A stretch of 64,000 bases of DNA, from positions 1 to 64,000 of the forward strand of contig JBCCHB010000090.1 of the NCBI GenBank assembly GCA_039028975.1. The letters are read 5' to 3'. The translations under genes and the position numbers were made by a program. Positions 35,276 through 44,581 of this stretch are shown piece by piece (the stretch's first letter is position 1; every line of letters begins with the position of its first letter). The notes beneath the pieces are model-generated. The model saw only the letters and a program-made list of their open reading frames with translations. It did no database searches and was not told where the DNA came from. This DNA comes from JAHBNG01 sp039028975. Lineage in GTDB: Bacteria; Chloroflexota; Anaerolineae; Caldilineales; Caldilineaceae.

Positions 35276-37087
35276 CTACCTGCGGATAATTACATGCTGC
35301 CAAGGATCATTTGCGCAATAATTGACTGTGAGAAGCCGTTTGTCCTCAAAACGAGCACTCTTCAAGCGACCGTACCAGTTTTCATAATTTTCGGTTCCTA
35401 AACAGAAATCTTCTGCAACAAATGGCTTTAACGTGTAGAGATTCCCTCCGATCGATTCGGCCTTCCAAAGAAACCGATCAAAGTCGCCACAGGGTCTTAG
35501 CCACACTGCACCATTTCCAAAAGGCTCTCGAACCACATCAGGGACAGTAAAACAACCCTTTGCGCCATTGCGATGTGTATATTCAACGCGATAGTAATCG
35601 GGGCGGCCTGATATAGGCGCTAACGTAAACCGATAGTCAGAAGTGCAAGTTGCTTGCTCTAACTGTATTGGCAGCGTCTCCGTCTGCCCATCGATTGTTC
35701 GGATACACTTGTTGCTATGACTAATAACAAGTTGCACATTGCTTGGTTGAACAGACGTGTTTTGGGTAGGCGGATTAAGCTGAGTCTGTTGGGTTGGTTG
35801 AATTGGTTGAGTAGTCTGGGTAGTCTGGGTAGTCTGGGTAGATTGGGCAGACTGGCTATCGGATAACTTAGTCGGAGTGCCAGAATCGTTGTATGTTACA
35901 TACCGTTTCGAAACCCACCCCGTTGTCGTTGCCACATCGACTTGCATCCAACCTGCATTTGACTGGTCGTCGATGACAACCAAGGACTGACCATTTTTTA
36001 CTTGAGTAACCACCTGATAAGATGTACTCGGCCCTGAACGCACGTTCAACGTATTTGCTGTTACGGTGACGCTTGAGGAATCAGTCGCACCAGTACGCGC
36101 ACCGTCAAGATTACCGACATTTTCTGTAGTCGTTTCAGCACGCTCACTAGACTGTCCAAGCGTTATCGATTCATTTGCACAGACAGTTTGATCGACTAGG
36201 CTAGCAATTTCACACACAAGCTCTTCAATCTGTTGAGGATACTCCAATATTATCCATACCCCTTTTGGGTCATAACGGATATCACTTAGCACAACTTCAT
36301 TTTCATCTTCGTCTAATTCATAAATGCGATCTAAATACTGGAAGATGTTCGAGTTGAGAATTTCAGCTCTAATAGGGCCGGTAAGTTCAATATTTTCCTG
36401 AGTGAAAATTGCAACGAAGTCATAGGTTATGACTCCTAACCCAGCTAGGATATCAAATAGACCAATAACATCTTCGCCGCCTGATACCAATCCTGTTAAT
36501 CCTTGCATCATATATTCTAGGACATCCGCAATCTCGAAACCGCCATCTGAATTGCAATTTGGGCCACTAAGAATCGGCGGCTGCGTAATTATGCGATGAT
36601 CCGACGATACGCCTAATTTCACGAAGGCGATTCCATCACAGTTGACACCAAAAACTTTAATCGTTTCAGGCCCTGCACGAACACATCCCCCGAAAGCACA
36701 GATTTCAGCAGGATTATCTGTGAAGTTGTCCCAGCTAAACGAGTATCCAATGTTAAGTTCCGCATCAGTTATCGATAGTAGGCGAAAATTGTATAGTTTT
36801 CTGGTATTATACTTTGTATTCGTCTGCCAGACTTCTGGCTGGTTTCTGGTAACCGCACTTAAAATTGGGGAGCCAATACGAAATCCGATCTCGTTACTCT
36901 CTAGGTCAATGTGCGGTTTAATACAGTCGTCAAAATCATCGTAGGCAGCCCAACAGTCAATGATATAGCGGACAAGCTGCTTTTCATCAACTTGAGCCAC
37001 TGCCTTGTCCGGGTAGACAATAAACATCACCACGACAATACATGATCCAAGTACTAGGTTCAACCATGTTACGTATTTTCTCGTCAT
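35276..37087 (-). CDS. Secreted protein with bacterial SH3 domain, Thr/Gln linker and ricin-like C-terminal domain
   Basis: The 603-residue protein starts with a signal peptide (core LNLVLGSCIVVVMFIVY, cut near AVAQ). An unclassified N-terminal region of about 300 residues has several Cys. A bacterial SH3 (SH3b) domain follows (ANTLNVRSGPSTSYQVV, then GWVSKRYV). A Thr/Gln/Pro linker (TQTTQTTQTTQPIQPTQ) is encoded by a short repeat (ggtagtctg) at about 35812-35846. The last 150 residues have three-fold Cys/Trp-rich motifs (HSNKCIRTIDGQ, GAVWLRPCGDFDRFLW, DFCLGTENYENWYGRL) like a ricin-type lectin or AbfB-like trefoil. SH3b and lectin units suggest binding to cell wall or glycan outside the cell. 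Function not established. Confidence 0.72.
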   Translation of the reverse strand: MTRKYVTWLNLVLGSCIVVVMFIVYPDKAVAQVDEKQLVRYIIDCWAAYDDFDDCIKPHIDLESNEIGFRIGSPILSAVTRNQPEVWQTNTKYNTRKLYNFRLLSITDAELNIGYSFSWDNFTDNPAEICAFGGCVRAGPETIKVFGVNCDGIAFVKLGVSSDHRIITQPPILSGPNCNSDGGFEIADVLEYMMQGLTGLVSGGEDVIGLFDILAGLGVITYDFVAIFTQENIELTGPIRAEILNSNIFQYLDRIYELDEDENEVVLSDIRYDPKGVWIILEYPQQIEELVCEIASLVDQTVCANESITLGQSSERAETTTENVGNLDGARTGATDSSSVTVTANTLNVRSGPSTSYQVVTQVKNGQSLVVIDDQSNAGWMQVDVATTTGWVSKRYVTYNDSGTPTKLSDSQSAQSTQTTQTTQTTQPIQPTQQTQLNPPTQNTSVQPSNVQLVISHSNKCIRTIDGQTETLPIQLEQATCTSDYRFTLAPISGRPDYYRVEYTHRNGAKGCFTVPDVVREPFGNGAVWLRPCGDFDRFLWKAESIGGNLYTLKPFVAEDFCLGTENYENWYGRLKSARFEDKRLLTVNYCANDPWQHVIIRR

Positions 37088-37187
37088 AATTTCTCCAATC
37101 TACAGCGCTTACTTGAAAACAAGAGCAGCCACTCTAGCGAAACGGGCAGCCTATCAACGCCAGCAGCTTTAGCATACTGATTTTCTT

Positions 37188-37314
37188 AGGTCATTCCAAT
37201 AAATTAAGTATACACTGAGAAGGCGTTCTCTAACGCCGGATTACTCGGGTATACGCCGCATTAGAGAATGCGCCCTACATAGCTTTCTGGGTAATTTATT
37301 TATTGGAATGACCT
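37188..37314. repeat. 127-bp fold-back element
   Basis: The outer arms aggtcattccaataaat (37188-37204) and its exact complement (37298-37314) enclose a second, imperfect pair (ggcgttctctaacgcc and attagagaatgcgcc). The remaining sequence 37088-37449 shows no gene; it has a short direct repeat (atctcagatct at about 37376-37400). Confidence 0.75.
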
Positions 37315-37449
37315 TAATTCCCTTCTGTAAAGGATTTATTATGGTAATGCTCCCTTAAAAACAGTAACCGCGCTCTATCTCAGATCTATCTCAGATCTAT
37401 ACTTTGGCTATACGTCCTCCATATCAAAGGTTAAGGCACCAACATCCTC

Positions 37450-40188
37450 TTACGTTGAGATCCCTAACCACCCTCGCGTAAGCTGAAAATCGATATTTTT
37501 TTGCATCAAGGCTTTGGGCTGTTGCTTTCCTGAAACAACTTGGTTGACCATCTCTACCAGTTGCTGAAACCAGCGGCTCGGCTCATCATCCAAAACGAGA
37601 TCCCACTCGCCGCTGGTATGCCCATCATTGGCGAGCAACACCGGCACCAAAGGATGCCCTGGACGGGGTTTATCTGTGAAGCCAAGAATAAGATCGATAC
37701 CGGTTGCCCCCAACCCGGTTACGGCTTCCGTCCAGTGAGGCGTGGGCATCTCCATGAGGTGGAAACCGGGGTTGTCAACGACCTGTCCATAAGTAAGAGA
37801 TGGAATGAGGGATGGAGTGGAAAGATGACTTGGCGGCAGGATAATGGAAAATTCTGCTTTCTGGAGTAGCGGATTGGGGTAGGGCATAACGACCGTGCCG
37901 CCAGCATAGACCAATTCCTCCACAAATTGGGCCAATGCACCAACAAGTTGCGGCGAGATCTCGCCCTCGGGCAGGATGGCGATGGATGGAACTTGCATGG
38001 GTGGGGCTTGCATGGTCACCGGAGTCCCTTTGTCGCCACACCTCTCTAGCTGAAAGTAGCTGGCGATCTTCGCCATCACCTTCTCGATACCGCCATCCAG
38101 TTGCACGCTGGCCCAGCCAAAATCGTCGCTAGAGAGATCACGTTCTTGTAACAATGAATGGAGATAGTCGTTGTGGGCTTTTTCACAGCCGTGCTCTAAG
38201 AAGAGGCAGCCACCGACTAAGGGGTGGGTTGCATAACCGACCATGGTCTCGGCATAGATCTCACGAGTCGAGGCAAAGGCCACGCCGCACCCCTCTGTAT
38301 GGACCAGGGTCGCGAAACGTGAGAATGGACTCGTTTGCTGTTTCCCCAGGTTCTCATTGAGATGATGAGCTGCCATCTGGGCAATCTGACCAGAGCAGAG
38401 GCTGGTAGGCAGAATCAGTCCGACTTTCTCATCTGTGGGACGTGTAACAAAATGGCCGTTGGTATGACCGTTTGCCCCGGTTTGTCTTGCCTCATTGTCA
38501 CCAAGACTACGCACCAGCGGAATCGCCTGGCCTGTGGGCCTGGGGCGGTCAACAATTTCCTGAAAACGGCTGCGGTCCTGCTGCTGCCAGTTGCGCCAAA
38601 TCGAGATCTGAGCATGGCCGGCCAGTTCCCCTTTGCTGGGCTGGCCTGAGGCAATGTCGATAAGCAGCTCCAGGGTCTCTTGGGTCAGCTCACTCATGGA
38701 CGTACCATCCAAGTAAGCCCCCGCATTGACATCCATCTCGTCTGCCAGTAGCTCATAGCGTTGAGTGGTGGTCATGACCTTGATGGTGGGCACAAAGGGA
38801 AAGTTGGTGATGGAGCCATTGCCGGTGATGAAGATAATCAGATTGGATCCACTGGCCACCTGACCGGCGATGCTCTCGAGGTCATTGCCGGGTGAGTTCA
38901 TAAAGTAGTAGCCCGGTTCGCTCATGGGTTGGCCGTAGTCGATGACCGAATCGAGCCGCACATCAGGGTGCCGTTTCATGGCTGCACCAATAGATTTGAG
39001 GGCAATGTTATAGAGACCCCGCATCTTGTTGCCACCAGACGGATTCCCCTCTGCCGATTGGCCGTGCCAGGAGAGGCGCTCTTTGAATTCAGCAATAAAG
39101 TTCAAAAAGGTGCGGGCTGTATCTAGATCACACACATTCTGTAGCACGTAGGCTTCGGAGCCGATCAGTTCATCGGTTTCGGCCAAATTAGCCCGCCCGC
39201 CATGGCGAATGATCTCTTTGGTAACGCTAGAAGCCAGAGGATTGCCCGATATTCCAGAGAAAGCATCTGAACCGCCACACTGGAGGGCAATAGCCAGATG
39301 GCTCAAGGACTCGGGCGTGCGCTTCATGGTACGAACCTGGGGGAGCCATGCTTCAACCATCTCCCGCCCTTGGCGTAGATCGTCTTCCCATTGACCAGAA
39401 AGGGTCAGGAAGCCATGCAGTACTTCATCCAGCGGATAGTTGTGGCTCCGCAGATATGTTTGCAGGCTCTCATTGTTGATGGAATCCGAGGCCAAATCAA
39501 CGGCCAGAATAGCCCCCACATTGGGATGGACCATCAGCCCGGCCAAGGTGCGCAACAGAAAGTCCCGATTGTTGATCCGTTCATAGCCACTCCCTTCGGT
39601 ATGAGAAATGGGTACGATGCCGTCCACATTGGGCAAACCATTGACGACAGTTGACATGGTTTCGGCCAAAGCCCGCGCGTAGCTGGCTGTGCTGGATGTG
39701 GTCCCCAGAACCACAACCATGTTACGGGTCCCTACGCCTCGACTTACGCTGCGGCGATAGCCCATAAAGGTGCGCGTTTCTTGATAGGGGATGACCTGCG
39801 TTCCTGGCTCAAAGGTCGCCTCATCTACTTCGTAAGGCACGATGCGATCTTGGAAGTTGGGCTTCTGAGGAAAGGTATAGCCTAAGTTGGGGTTAAAGGA
39901 ACGCCCATCTAACGCCTCGATCATCCCGGCGTTGGCTAGTGCGTCCCCCGGCCCAATGGCGGTAGTGGCCACGCCAAAGGGCAAGCCCCAAGAGTAGAGA
40001 CCCTGCCCTTGGGCAATGGGCTGAGTTGCAAAACGGTGGCCCACCAGAACGGTATGGCTGAGGGTCAAGTGGGTACTATCTAGCTCGATGATTGTGCCAG
40101 CCGCTAAGGTTCGGGTGGCAATGGCCACGTTGTCTTGGGGCAGGGGGAAGCGAGCGACGTGATGAAAGGGCAGCGTTTGTTGCATCAT
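37450..40188 (-). CDS. Double-length UxaA-family (altronate/galactarate-type) dehydratase
   Basis: The 912-residue protein begins with a SAF-type domain (residues about 8-95: VAIATRTLAAGTIIEL) and a GYRRSVSRGVGTRNMVVVL UxaA core (about 150 onward) with SHTEGSGYERINNRD. A C-terminal section after residue 600 repeats the core pattern (VHTEGCGVAFASTREIYAETMVGYATHPLVGG, then FLEHGCEKAHNDYL). Ordinary altronate dehydratases are about 500 residues, so this is roughly two core units. Enzymes of this family dehydrate sugar acids such as D-altronate or galactarate with a metal. The substrate is uncertain. It stands alone between two intergenic repeats. Confidence 0.75.
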   Translation of the reverse strand: MMQQTLPFHHVARFPLPQDNVAIATRTLAAGTIIELDSTHLTLSHTVLVGHRFATQPIAQGQGLYSWGLPFGVATTAIGPGDALANAGMIEALDGRSFNPNLGYTFPQKPNFQDRIVPYEVDEATFEPGTQVIPYQETRTFMGYRRSVSRGVGTRNMVVVLGTTSSTASYARALAETMSTVVNGLPNVDGIVPISHTEGSGYERINNRDFLLRTLAGLMVHPNVGAILAVDLASDSINNESLQTYLRSHNYPLDEVLHGFLTLSGQWEDDLRQGREMVEAWLPQVRTMKRTPESLSHLAIALQCGGSDAFSGISGNPLASSVTKEIIRHGGRANLAETDELIGSEAYVLQNVCDLDTARTFLNFIAEFKERLSWHGQSAEGNPSGGNKMRGLYNIALKSIGAAMKRHPDVRLDSVIDYGQPMSEPGYYFMNSPGNDLESIAGQVASGSNLIIFITGNGSITNFPFVPTIKVMTTTQRYELLADEMDVNAGAYLDGTSMSELTQETLELLIDIASGQPSKGELAGHAQISIWRNWQQQDRSRFQEIVDRPRPTGQAIPLVRSLGDNEARQTGANGHTNGHFVTRPTDEKVGLILPTSLCSGQIAQMAAHHLNENLGKQQTSPFSRFATLVHTEGCGVAFASTREIYAETMVGYATHPLVGGCLFLEHGCEKAHNDYLHSLLQERDLSSDDFGWASVQLDGGIEKVMAKIASYFQLERCGDKGTPVTMQAPPMQVPSIAILPEGEISPQLVGALAQFVEELVYAGGTVVMPYPNPLLQKAEFSIILPPSHLSTPSLIPSLTYGQVVDNPGFHLMEMPTPHWTEAVTGLGATGIDLILGFTDKPRPGHPLVPVLLANDGHTSGEWDLVLDDEPSRWFQQLVEMVNQVVSGKQQPKALMQKNIDFQLTRGWLGIST

Positions 40189-40824
40189 GGTGGATGATTA
40201 TCTCGGTATCAATTGTGAGGCCAGTCATGTCATCTTCGGGCAATGGCGAAAGAGGGTTTCTGTCTCTAGTCCAGCTTGTCCAGCCCAGAATATGACAAAA
40301 TAGTACCATACTTTCTAGCCCTTTGACCAGCAAGATAGCACGGATGGGGAGAATCTTAGTTTGTGGGCGAGAATGCATTGCACCCAGCTCAACCCACTTT
40401 TTGTAGCCAAAATCATCAACTAGGTGCGTTGCATTCGGTTTGCTAGCAGAATGCAACGCACGGTTGAGGAATCTGGGAGCAATTGCCTTGCGCCACGACG
40501 AAGAGGATCTAGCCCTGACAAATATTCTTTGGTATACTTATACTGCGGTTGGGCATAGACGAAACTATATCGGCTCCTTCTTCAGTCAGAGAAACCCTTT
40601 AACAGGAGCCATTTAGCCCATCAGTTGATTCACCCGTTCATTAACAATAGACAACCAATTCAGGTCAGATTGCTCTTCATTCGGTTGATGCTCGCAGGTG
40701 GGTCGTCTGCCCTAAATGGTTCAGGTAGAAATAGGGAATCTACCGCCCCCAGGATAAGTCAAACCCTATCATTCAACCAGAACAGGGTTATTTTGGCCTG
40801 TCAGTGGGAGAAGATTTGGGAGGG
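40189..40824. other. Gap upstream of the CRISPR array; stem-loop and promoter-like site
   Basis: No gene. A perfect 13-bp stem gtgcgttgcattc (40424-40436) and gaatgcaacgcac (40449-40461) with a 12-base loop lies here, with echoes (gaatgcattgcac) near 40372. The promoter-like site at 40515-40544 points toward the array. The stretch next to the first repeat may be the CRISPR leader. Confidence 0.4.
40515..40544 (+). promoter_or_regulatory. Promoter-like site upstream of the CRISPR array
   Basis: CTGACA (40515-40520) and TATACT (40539-40544) are 18 bases apart. It points into the array 280 bases downstream. An extra TGGTATACT at 40530-40538 sits between them. No ribosome site or ORF follows. 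Confidence 0.35.
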
Positions 40825-41291
40825 GTTTCAAAGCAAAAAACCTCGAACGCGAGATTGAAACCGACTTAGGGTACACACGTACCGACACAGGGCGAGGTTT
40901 CAAAGCAAAAAACCTCGAACGCGAGATTGAAACCCTCACTGACGGCTCCAACACAGAGACACGGCACCAGTTTCAAAGCAAAAAACCTCGAACGCGAGAT
41001 TGAAACCTAACTGACATGTGGCTCAAGTGAGCCGATAGAAGTTTCAAAGCAAAAAACCTCGAACGCGAGATTGAAACTATAATCCGACAACTGGCAACAA
41101 AGAGGATCTTGGTTTCAAAGCAAAAAACCTCGAACGCGAGATTGAAACTGCATAGTTGAAAGCGCCCCGACGACCTGATTGTTGTTTCAAAGCAAAAAAC
41201 CTCGAACGCGAGATTGAAACCCTATCTGGCGTGGTGCTAAGGGTGAGATACGAAGTTTCAAAGCAAAAAACCTCGAACGCGAGATTGAAAC
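40825..41291. CRISPR. CRISPR array, seven repeats, six spacers, no cas genes in the window
   Basis: Seven identical 37-bp repeats (gtttcaaagcaaaaaacctc...gagattgaaac) start at 40825, 40897, 40970, 41041, 41112, 41184 and 41255. Six spacers are 34-36 bp, all different. The repeat ends are inverted (gtttcaa/ttgaaac) with a short internal dyad ctcg...cgag. Neither end repeat is degenerate, so leader polarity cannot be fixed from repeat decay; the 40.5 kb promoter-like site favours transcription on the plus strand. No cas gene is present for at least 20 kb on either side. Type cannot be assigned from the repeat alone. Confidence 0.97.
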
Positions 41292-41296
41292 ATGAT

Positions 41297-41436
41297 AGTC
41301 CGTGGTCGACAGTCCAAGGTCCAGAGTCGGTAGTCCAGGGTCCAGAGTCGGTAGTCCAGGGTCCGGGGTCGATAGTCCAAGGTTCAGAGTCGGTAGTCCA
41401 GGGTCCGGGGTCGATAGTCCAAGGTTCGGAGCGAAA
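41297..41436. repeat. 21-bp minisatellite abutting the CRISPR array
   Basis: About six to seven units starting agtccagggtccagagtcgg at 41311, 41332, 41353, 41374, 41395 and 41416, preceded by a partial unit at 41297. Units alternate between two variants (cagagtcggt and cggggtcgat). It begins five bases after the last CRISPR repeat. Confidence 0.9.
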
Positions 41437-41818
41437 AGCTTAAAGGCCGCGTCATGTTGAACGCGATATGAGGCACAGATGACAAGGAGGCGTGAGCACT
41501 ATTCGCCAATTTCCCTGAAATTATCCACATTTCATCCATCAGCATAAAAAACGCTCTTTTTAGCGAACATTTATCTGGAAAAGTGCCCCTTCTACTGGAT
41601 TCTGTGGTTGTGTGTCCACACTACAGCAGGCTCCAGGATGCCCCGGGAAAGAACGGATAATTTGCTTGGTCAGCAAGAGGGCTTGTTTCAATTGAGCAAA
41701 CCTCTCTGGCCGAAGAACAAGTCCGATTCTTCCTTGAATCCGCTGTAGTTCTGGGGCGTTAACGCGATACAGAAGGCGTTAAACGCAGCCGTCATTTCCT
41801 TATGTGAAACCCTCAGTT
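41437..41818. other. Gap between minisatellite and DapA-like gene
   Basis: No gene or clear site is seen. A region near 41675-41770 reads like decayed sequence without a frame. Confidence 0.4.
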
Positions 41819-42715
41819 ATGCATACAAATCACAATCCTTTTCACGGCGTCTTTCCCTATCTTGTTTCTCCCATTGACTACTCAGGTAACGTCATGGCAG
41901 ATGTTCTGAGAAATTTGGTCGATCACCTTATTGAACAGGGTGTTCACGGCCTGACGCCTTTGGGCAGCACAGGCGAATTTGCCTACCTAACCTGGGAACA
42001 ACGTCGTCGAGTGGTTGAAGTGGTACTGGAGGCAAATGGGGGGCGGGTGCCAGTTGTGGCCGGGGTTGCGGCCATGTCGACCAGGGACGCGGTTGAGCAG
42101 GCTAAGGCGTTTGCGCAAATGGGTGTCGATGGCATTTTAGCTGTCATGCAATCCTATTTCCCTATCCCGGCTCATGGAACGGTTGACTATTTTACCCAAA
42201 TCGCCGAATCCGTAGAGTGTCCAACGGTCGTCTATACCAATCCCACATTTCAGGGCGGCGACCTAACGCCAGCCATGGTGGCTCAGCTTGCGGACGTCCC
42301 TAATATTCAATACATCAAAGATGCCTCCACCAATACAGGACGTCTATTGACCATTCTGAATAAGGTAGGCGACAAGCTCAAGATCTTCAGCGCCTCTGCC
42401 CATATTCCTCTGGCTGTCATGCTGATTGGTGGCGTAGGCTGGATGGCCGGGCCAGCTTGTGTGGTACCATCCCAAAGTGTGGAGCTGTATAACCTGGCAC
42501 AAGCCAAGAAATGGGATGAAGGATTGGCTCTACAAAAGAAGCTCTGGCGCATGAATGAGATCTTTTCCAAATATTCCCTGGCTGCGTGCATCAAAGCAGG
42601 GCTGACTTTACAAGGATTTCCTGTAGGCGATCCAGTCTTGCCTCAGCAGCCATTGAAAGGAGAAGGAATTGAGGAAGTACGGCGGGTTTTAAGTGAATTG
42701 GGTGCATTATCATGA
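41819..42715 (+). CDS. Second dihydrodipicolinate synthase family aldolase/lyase
   Basis: I use the ATG at 41819; an in-frame GTG at 41804 is a possible alternative, and no strong ribosome site decides between them. The protein has 298 residues with GVFPYLVSPID at the start, LTPLGSTGEFAYL, a Tyr segment TVVYTNPTF, and NIQYIKDASTNTGRL with the Schiff-base Lys. It differs clearly from the 27010 paralogue, so the two likely take different substrates. It overlaps the next gene, a phosphomannose isomerase-like gene, by four bases (ATGA), which points to carbohydrate rather than lysine metabolism. Confidence 0.83.
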   Translation: MHTNHNPFHGVFPYLVSPIDYSGNVMADVLRNLVDHLIEQGVHGLTPLGSTGEFAYLTWEQRRRVVEVVLEANGGRVPVVAGVAAMSTRDAVEQAKAFAQMGVDGILAVMQSYFPIPAHGTVDYFTQIAESVECPTVVYTNPTFQGGDLTPAMVAQLADVPNIQYIKDASTNTGRLLTILNKVGDKLKIFSASAHIPLAVMLIGGVGWMAGPACVVPSQSVELYNLAQAKKWDEGLALQKKLWRMNEIFSKYSLAACIKAGLTLQGFPVGDPVLPQQPLKGEGIEEVRRVLSELGALS

Positions 42716-43800
42716 CCATCAACTACCAACAGCCATTCATATTGCTCCCTAATCGAGTTTGGCGTACCTACCAAGGTGGTGCCATCCTGGATCAGATGGA
42801 AGGGAAGAATACCCCTGCAGACAGCCATTTCCCAGAAGATTGGGTCGGCTCTGCAACCCGCGCCGTCAATCCGGGTCGGGATCATTTGCCAGAGGAGGGG
42901 ATCGGCCAGGCCCAAGATGTGAGCGGTCATCGTTTTTCCATGGCAGAGCTTTATGAGGCTTCACCAGAAGAGGCGCTAGGGGTCCAGCACGTGGCAACCT
43001 ATGGAGCGAAACCCTATCTCCTGGTCAAATTGCTCGATTCGGCCATGCGCCTTCATATCCAAGCCCACCCCAGCGTATCCTGGTCCCAACGGCACCTCAA
43101 CGCCGACAGTGGCAAAACTGAGGCGTGGTGGATTCTGCAAACGCGTACCGAAGATGCGTATGTCTATATGGGCTTTCAATATCCCCCCTCGCCAGCCGCC
43201 TGGAAGCAGATGATCGACGACCAAGACCTAGAGGCCATGAACGGTTGCTTTGATCCCATTCCCGTTGCACCAGGTGATCTGCTGCTGGTGGAAGGCGGCG
43301 TTCCCCATGCCATCGGTCCCGGCATTACCATGGTGGAGATTCAGGAACCGACTGACTATGTTGTGCGCTGTGAATATGCCCATGGTGGCCTTGAGCTACC
43401 AGAATCGGCCCGCACCATGGGATTGGGCTTGGATCGGGTTCTCGATCTGTTTGACTACGCGCAGTATGATGCCACAGAAGTCAAAAGTCGCTTTGGCCCC
43501 CAGCATCGGCTATTGAATCAAAGTGAATTTGGCCAAGAGGAATCGTCGCTTGCTGCGCCCCAAACGGATCGGCTGGAAGTACGCAAAGTTGAAAGCCAAG
43601 GTCGATTTGCTTTGACCGATGATGAACGATTCTCGATTCTGATCGTCATAGAGGGCCAAGGTCGGCTATTCGGCGGTGGAGAAGAGATTGAGCTTCAGCC
43701 TTGGTCAAGAATCTTTCTGCCTGCCGCGTTAAACAAGATTCAGGTTGATGGCCACATGACCCTTGCCCGTTGCCTCCCTCCTCTACCGACTAGCCGGTAG
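42712..43800 (+). CDS. Type I phosphomannose isomerase-like protein (ManA/Pmi)
   Basis: The 362-residue protein has the zinc-site motifs of type I phosphomannose isomerases: LHIQAHPS (Gln and His ligands) near residue 100-107, SGKTEAWWILQT with the metal-binding Glu, and VEGGVPHAIGPGITMVEIQEPTDY with the last His and the substrate region. The C-terminal cupin half has FSILIVIEGQGRLF. It interconverts mannose-6-phosphate and fructose-6-phosphate if it is a true PMI; closely related cupins act on other sugars. Its stop/start overlap with the DapA-like gene suggests both serve one sugar pathway. Confidence 0.82.
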   Translation: MTINYQQPFILLPNRVWRTYQGGAILDQMEGKNTPADSHFPEDWVGSATRAVNPGRDHLPEEGIGQAQDVSGHRFSMAELYEASPEEALGVQHVATYGAKPYLLVKLLDSAMRLHIQAHPSVSWSQRHLNADSGKTEAWWILQTRTEDAYVYMGFQYPPSPAAWKQMIDDQDLEAMNGCFDPIPVAPGDLLLVEGGVPHAIGPGITMVEIQEPTDYVVRCEYAHGGLELPESARTMGLGLDRVLDLFDYAQYDATEVKSRFGPQHRLLNQSEFGQEESSLAAPQTDRLEVRKVESQGRFALTDDERFSILIVIEGQGRLFGGGEEIELQPWSRIFLPAALNKIQVDGHMTLARCLPPLPTSR

Positions 43801-44028
43801 GCCCTAACGGCTCTCACATCGACAAAAAATTGTGGCTGTTGACCATCCTCAGCTGTCCAGAGCAGAAAAAGCGCTTTGTTATCCGAGAACGTCTAGAGGT
43901 TGCTCTGATGAATAACCCCAATTACGAGTTAGCTACTTTAGCCGGACAGCATGCTCATTCCATGCGTCGCCTAATTGGAGCGCCGCTCGACACAACAATC
44001 CCTAATTCGGCCTCCAAAGAGGTCATGA
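43801..44028. other. Short gap with an uncertain frame
   Basis: A frame at 43830-44075 overlaps the next gene and shows no recognisable family. It may be the leader of that gene or random. No other feature is seen. Confidence 0.3.
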
Positions 44029-44520
44029 TTGCCGCTGCTGGATGCAGCAGAAATTGCACTGCTTCAGACCATTGAAGCACTACAGGCAACTGTATCACGA
44101 GAGCAACCTGTCTGCGGGATCTGGACCATACAGGATCTCATTGGTCATCTCGCAGATTGGGATCGGTATTTTGATAATTGGCTTGCAGGCTTGACAGGAA
44201 AGATCACCTTAGATCTCCAGTGGGACGAGGATGGTGACCGATTCAATGCGTGGCTCTACAAGCAACGTCAGGTTGAGCCATGGGAACAGACATGGAGCGA
44301 CTTTCGCCAAAATCGCCAACGCTTTCTAGTTGATCTACAGCACGTATCAGAGGTAGATTTTCTGCAACAACAGCCAAATAGCAGCTTCTTCGAAACCGTC
44401 TATCACTGTGCATGGTCTGCATTGGAACATTACCTGGATCACGCAGCTGGTTTGCGTCGTGAATGCCAAATGCCACTGCCTGAAGAGCTGTTAGATTTCC
44501 ACGGCCCCTACACTGATTAA
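44029..44520 (+). CDS. DinB/DfsB (DUF1706)-like protein
   Basis: The start is a TTG at 44029; agagg (44017-44022) lies six bases upstream, which supports it. The 163-residue protein is a four-helix bundle type: VCGIWTIQDLIGHLADWDRYFDNWL near residue 28-52 is the characteristic DinB-like segment with its first His, and a late ETVYHCAWSALEHYLDHAAG supplies further His. Such proteins bind metal and include thiol-dependent transferases and colibactin-resistance-like members; the role here is unknown. It follows ManA by about 230 bases. Confidence 0.72.
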   Translation: MPLLDAAEIALLQTIEALQATVSREQPVCGIWTIQDLIGHLADWDRYFDNWLAGLTGKITLDLQWDEDGDRFNAWLYKQRQVEPWEQTWSDFRQNRQRFLVDLQHVSEVDFLQQQPNSSFFETVYHCAWSALEHYLDHAAGLRRECQMPLPEELLDFHGPYTD

Positions 44521-44581
44521 ATGATAACGTTGCATGTCGCTTCTCGGGATGACAAATTCTAGTTGTAGAACTGTTACCTGA

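Noticed and set aside
40501..41300. cas genes near the CRISPR array
   Set aside because: The neighbours are a UxaA-type dehydratase and a DapA/ManA pair; no Cas-type motif was seen in the window.
41156..41443. A plus-strand frame across the CRISPR array and minisatellite
   Set aside because: It is made of repeat-derived codons (VVQGPESVVQGP) and no family, so it is an artefact of the tandem repeats.
43830..44075. An 81-codon frame overlapping the DinB-like gene start
   Set aside because: No family match; it overlaps the better-supported TTG-start gene, and its tail follows that gene in another frame.
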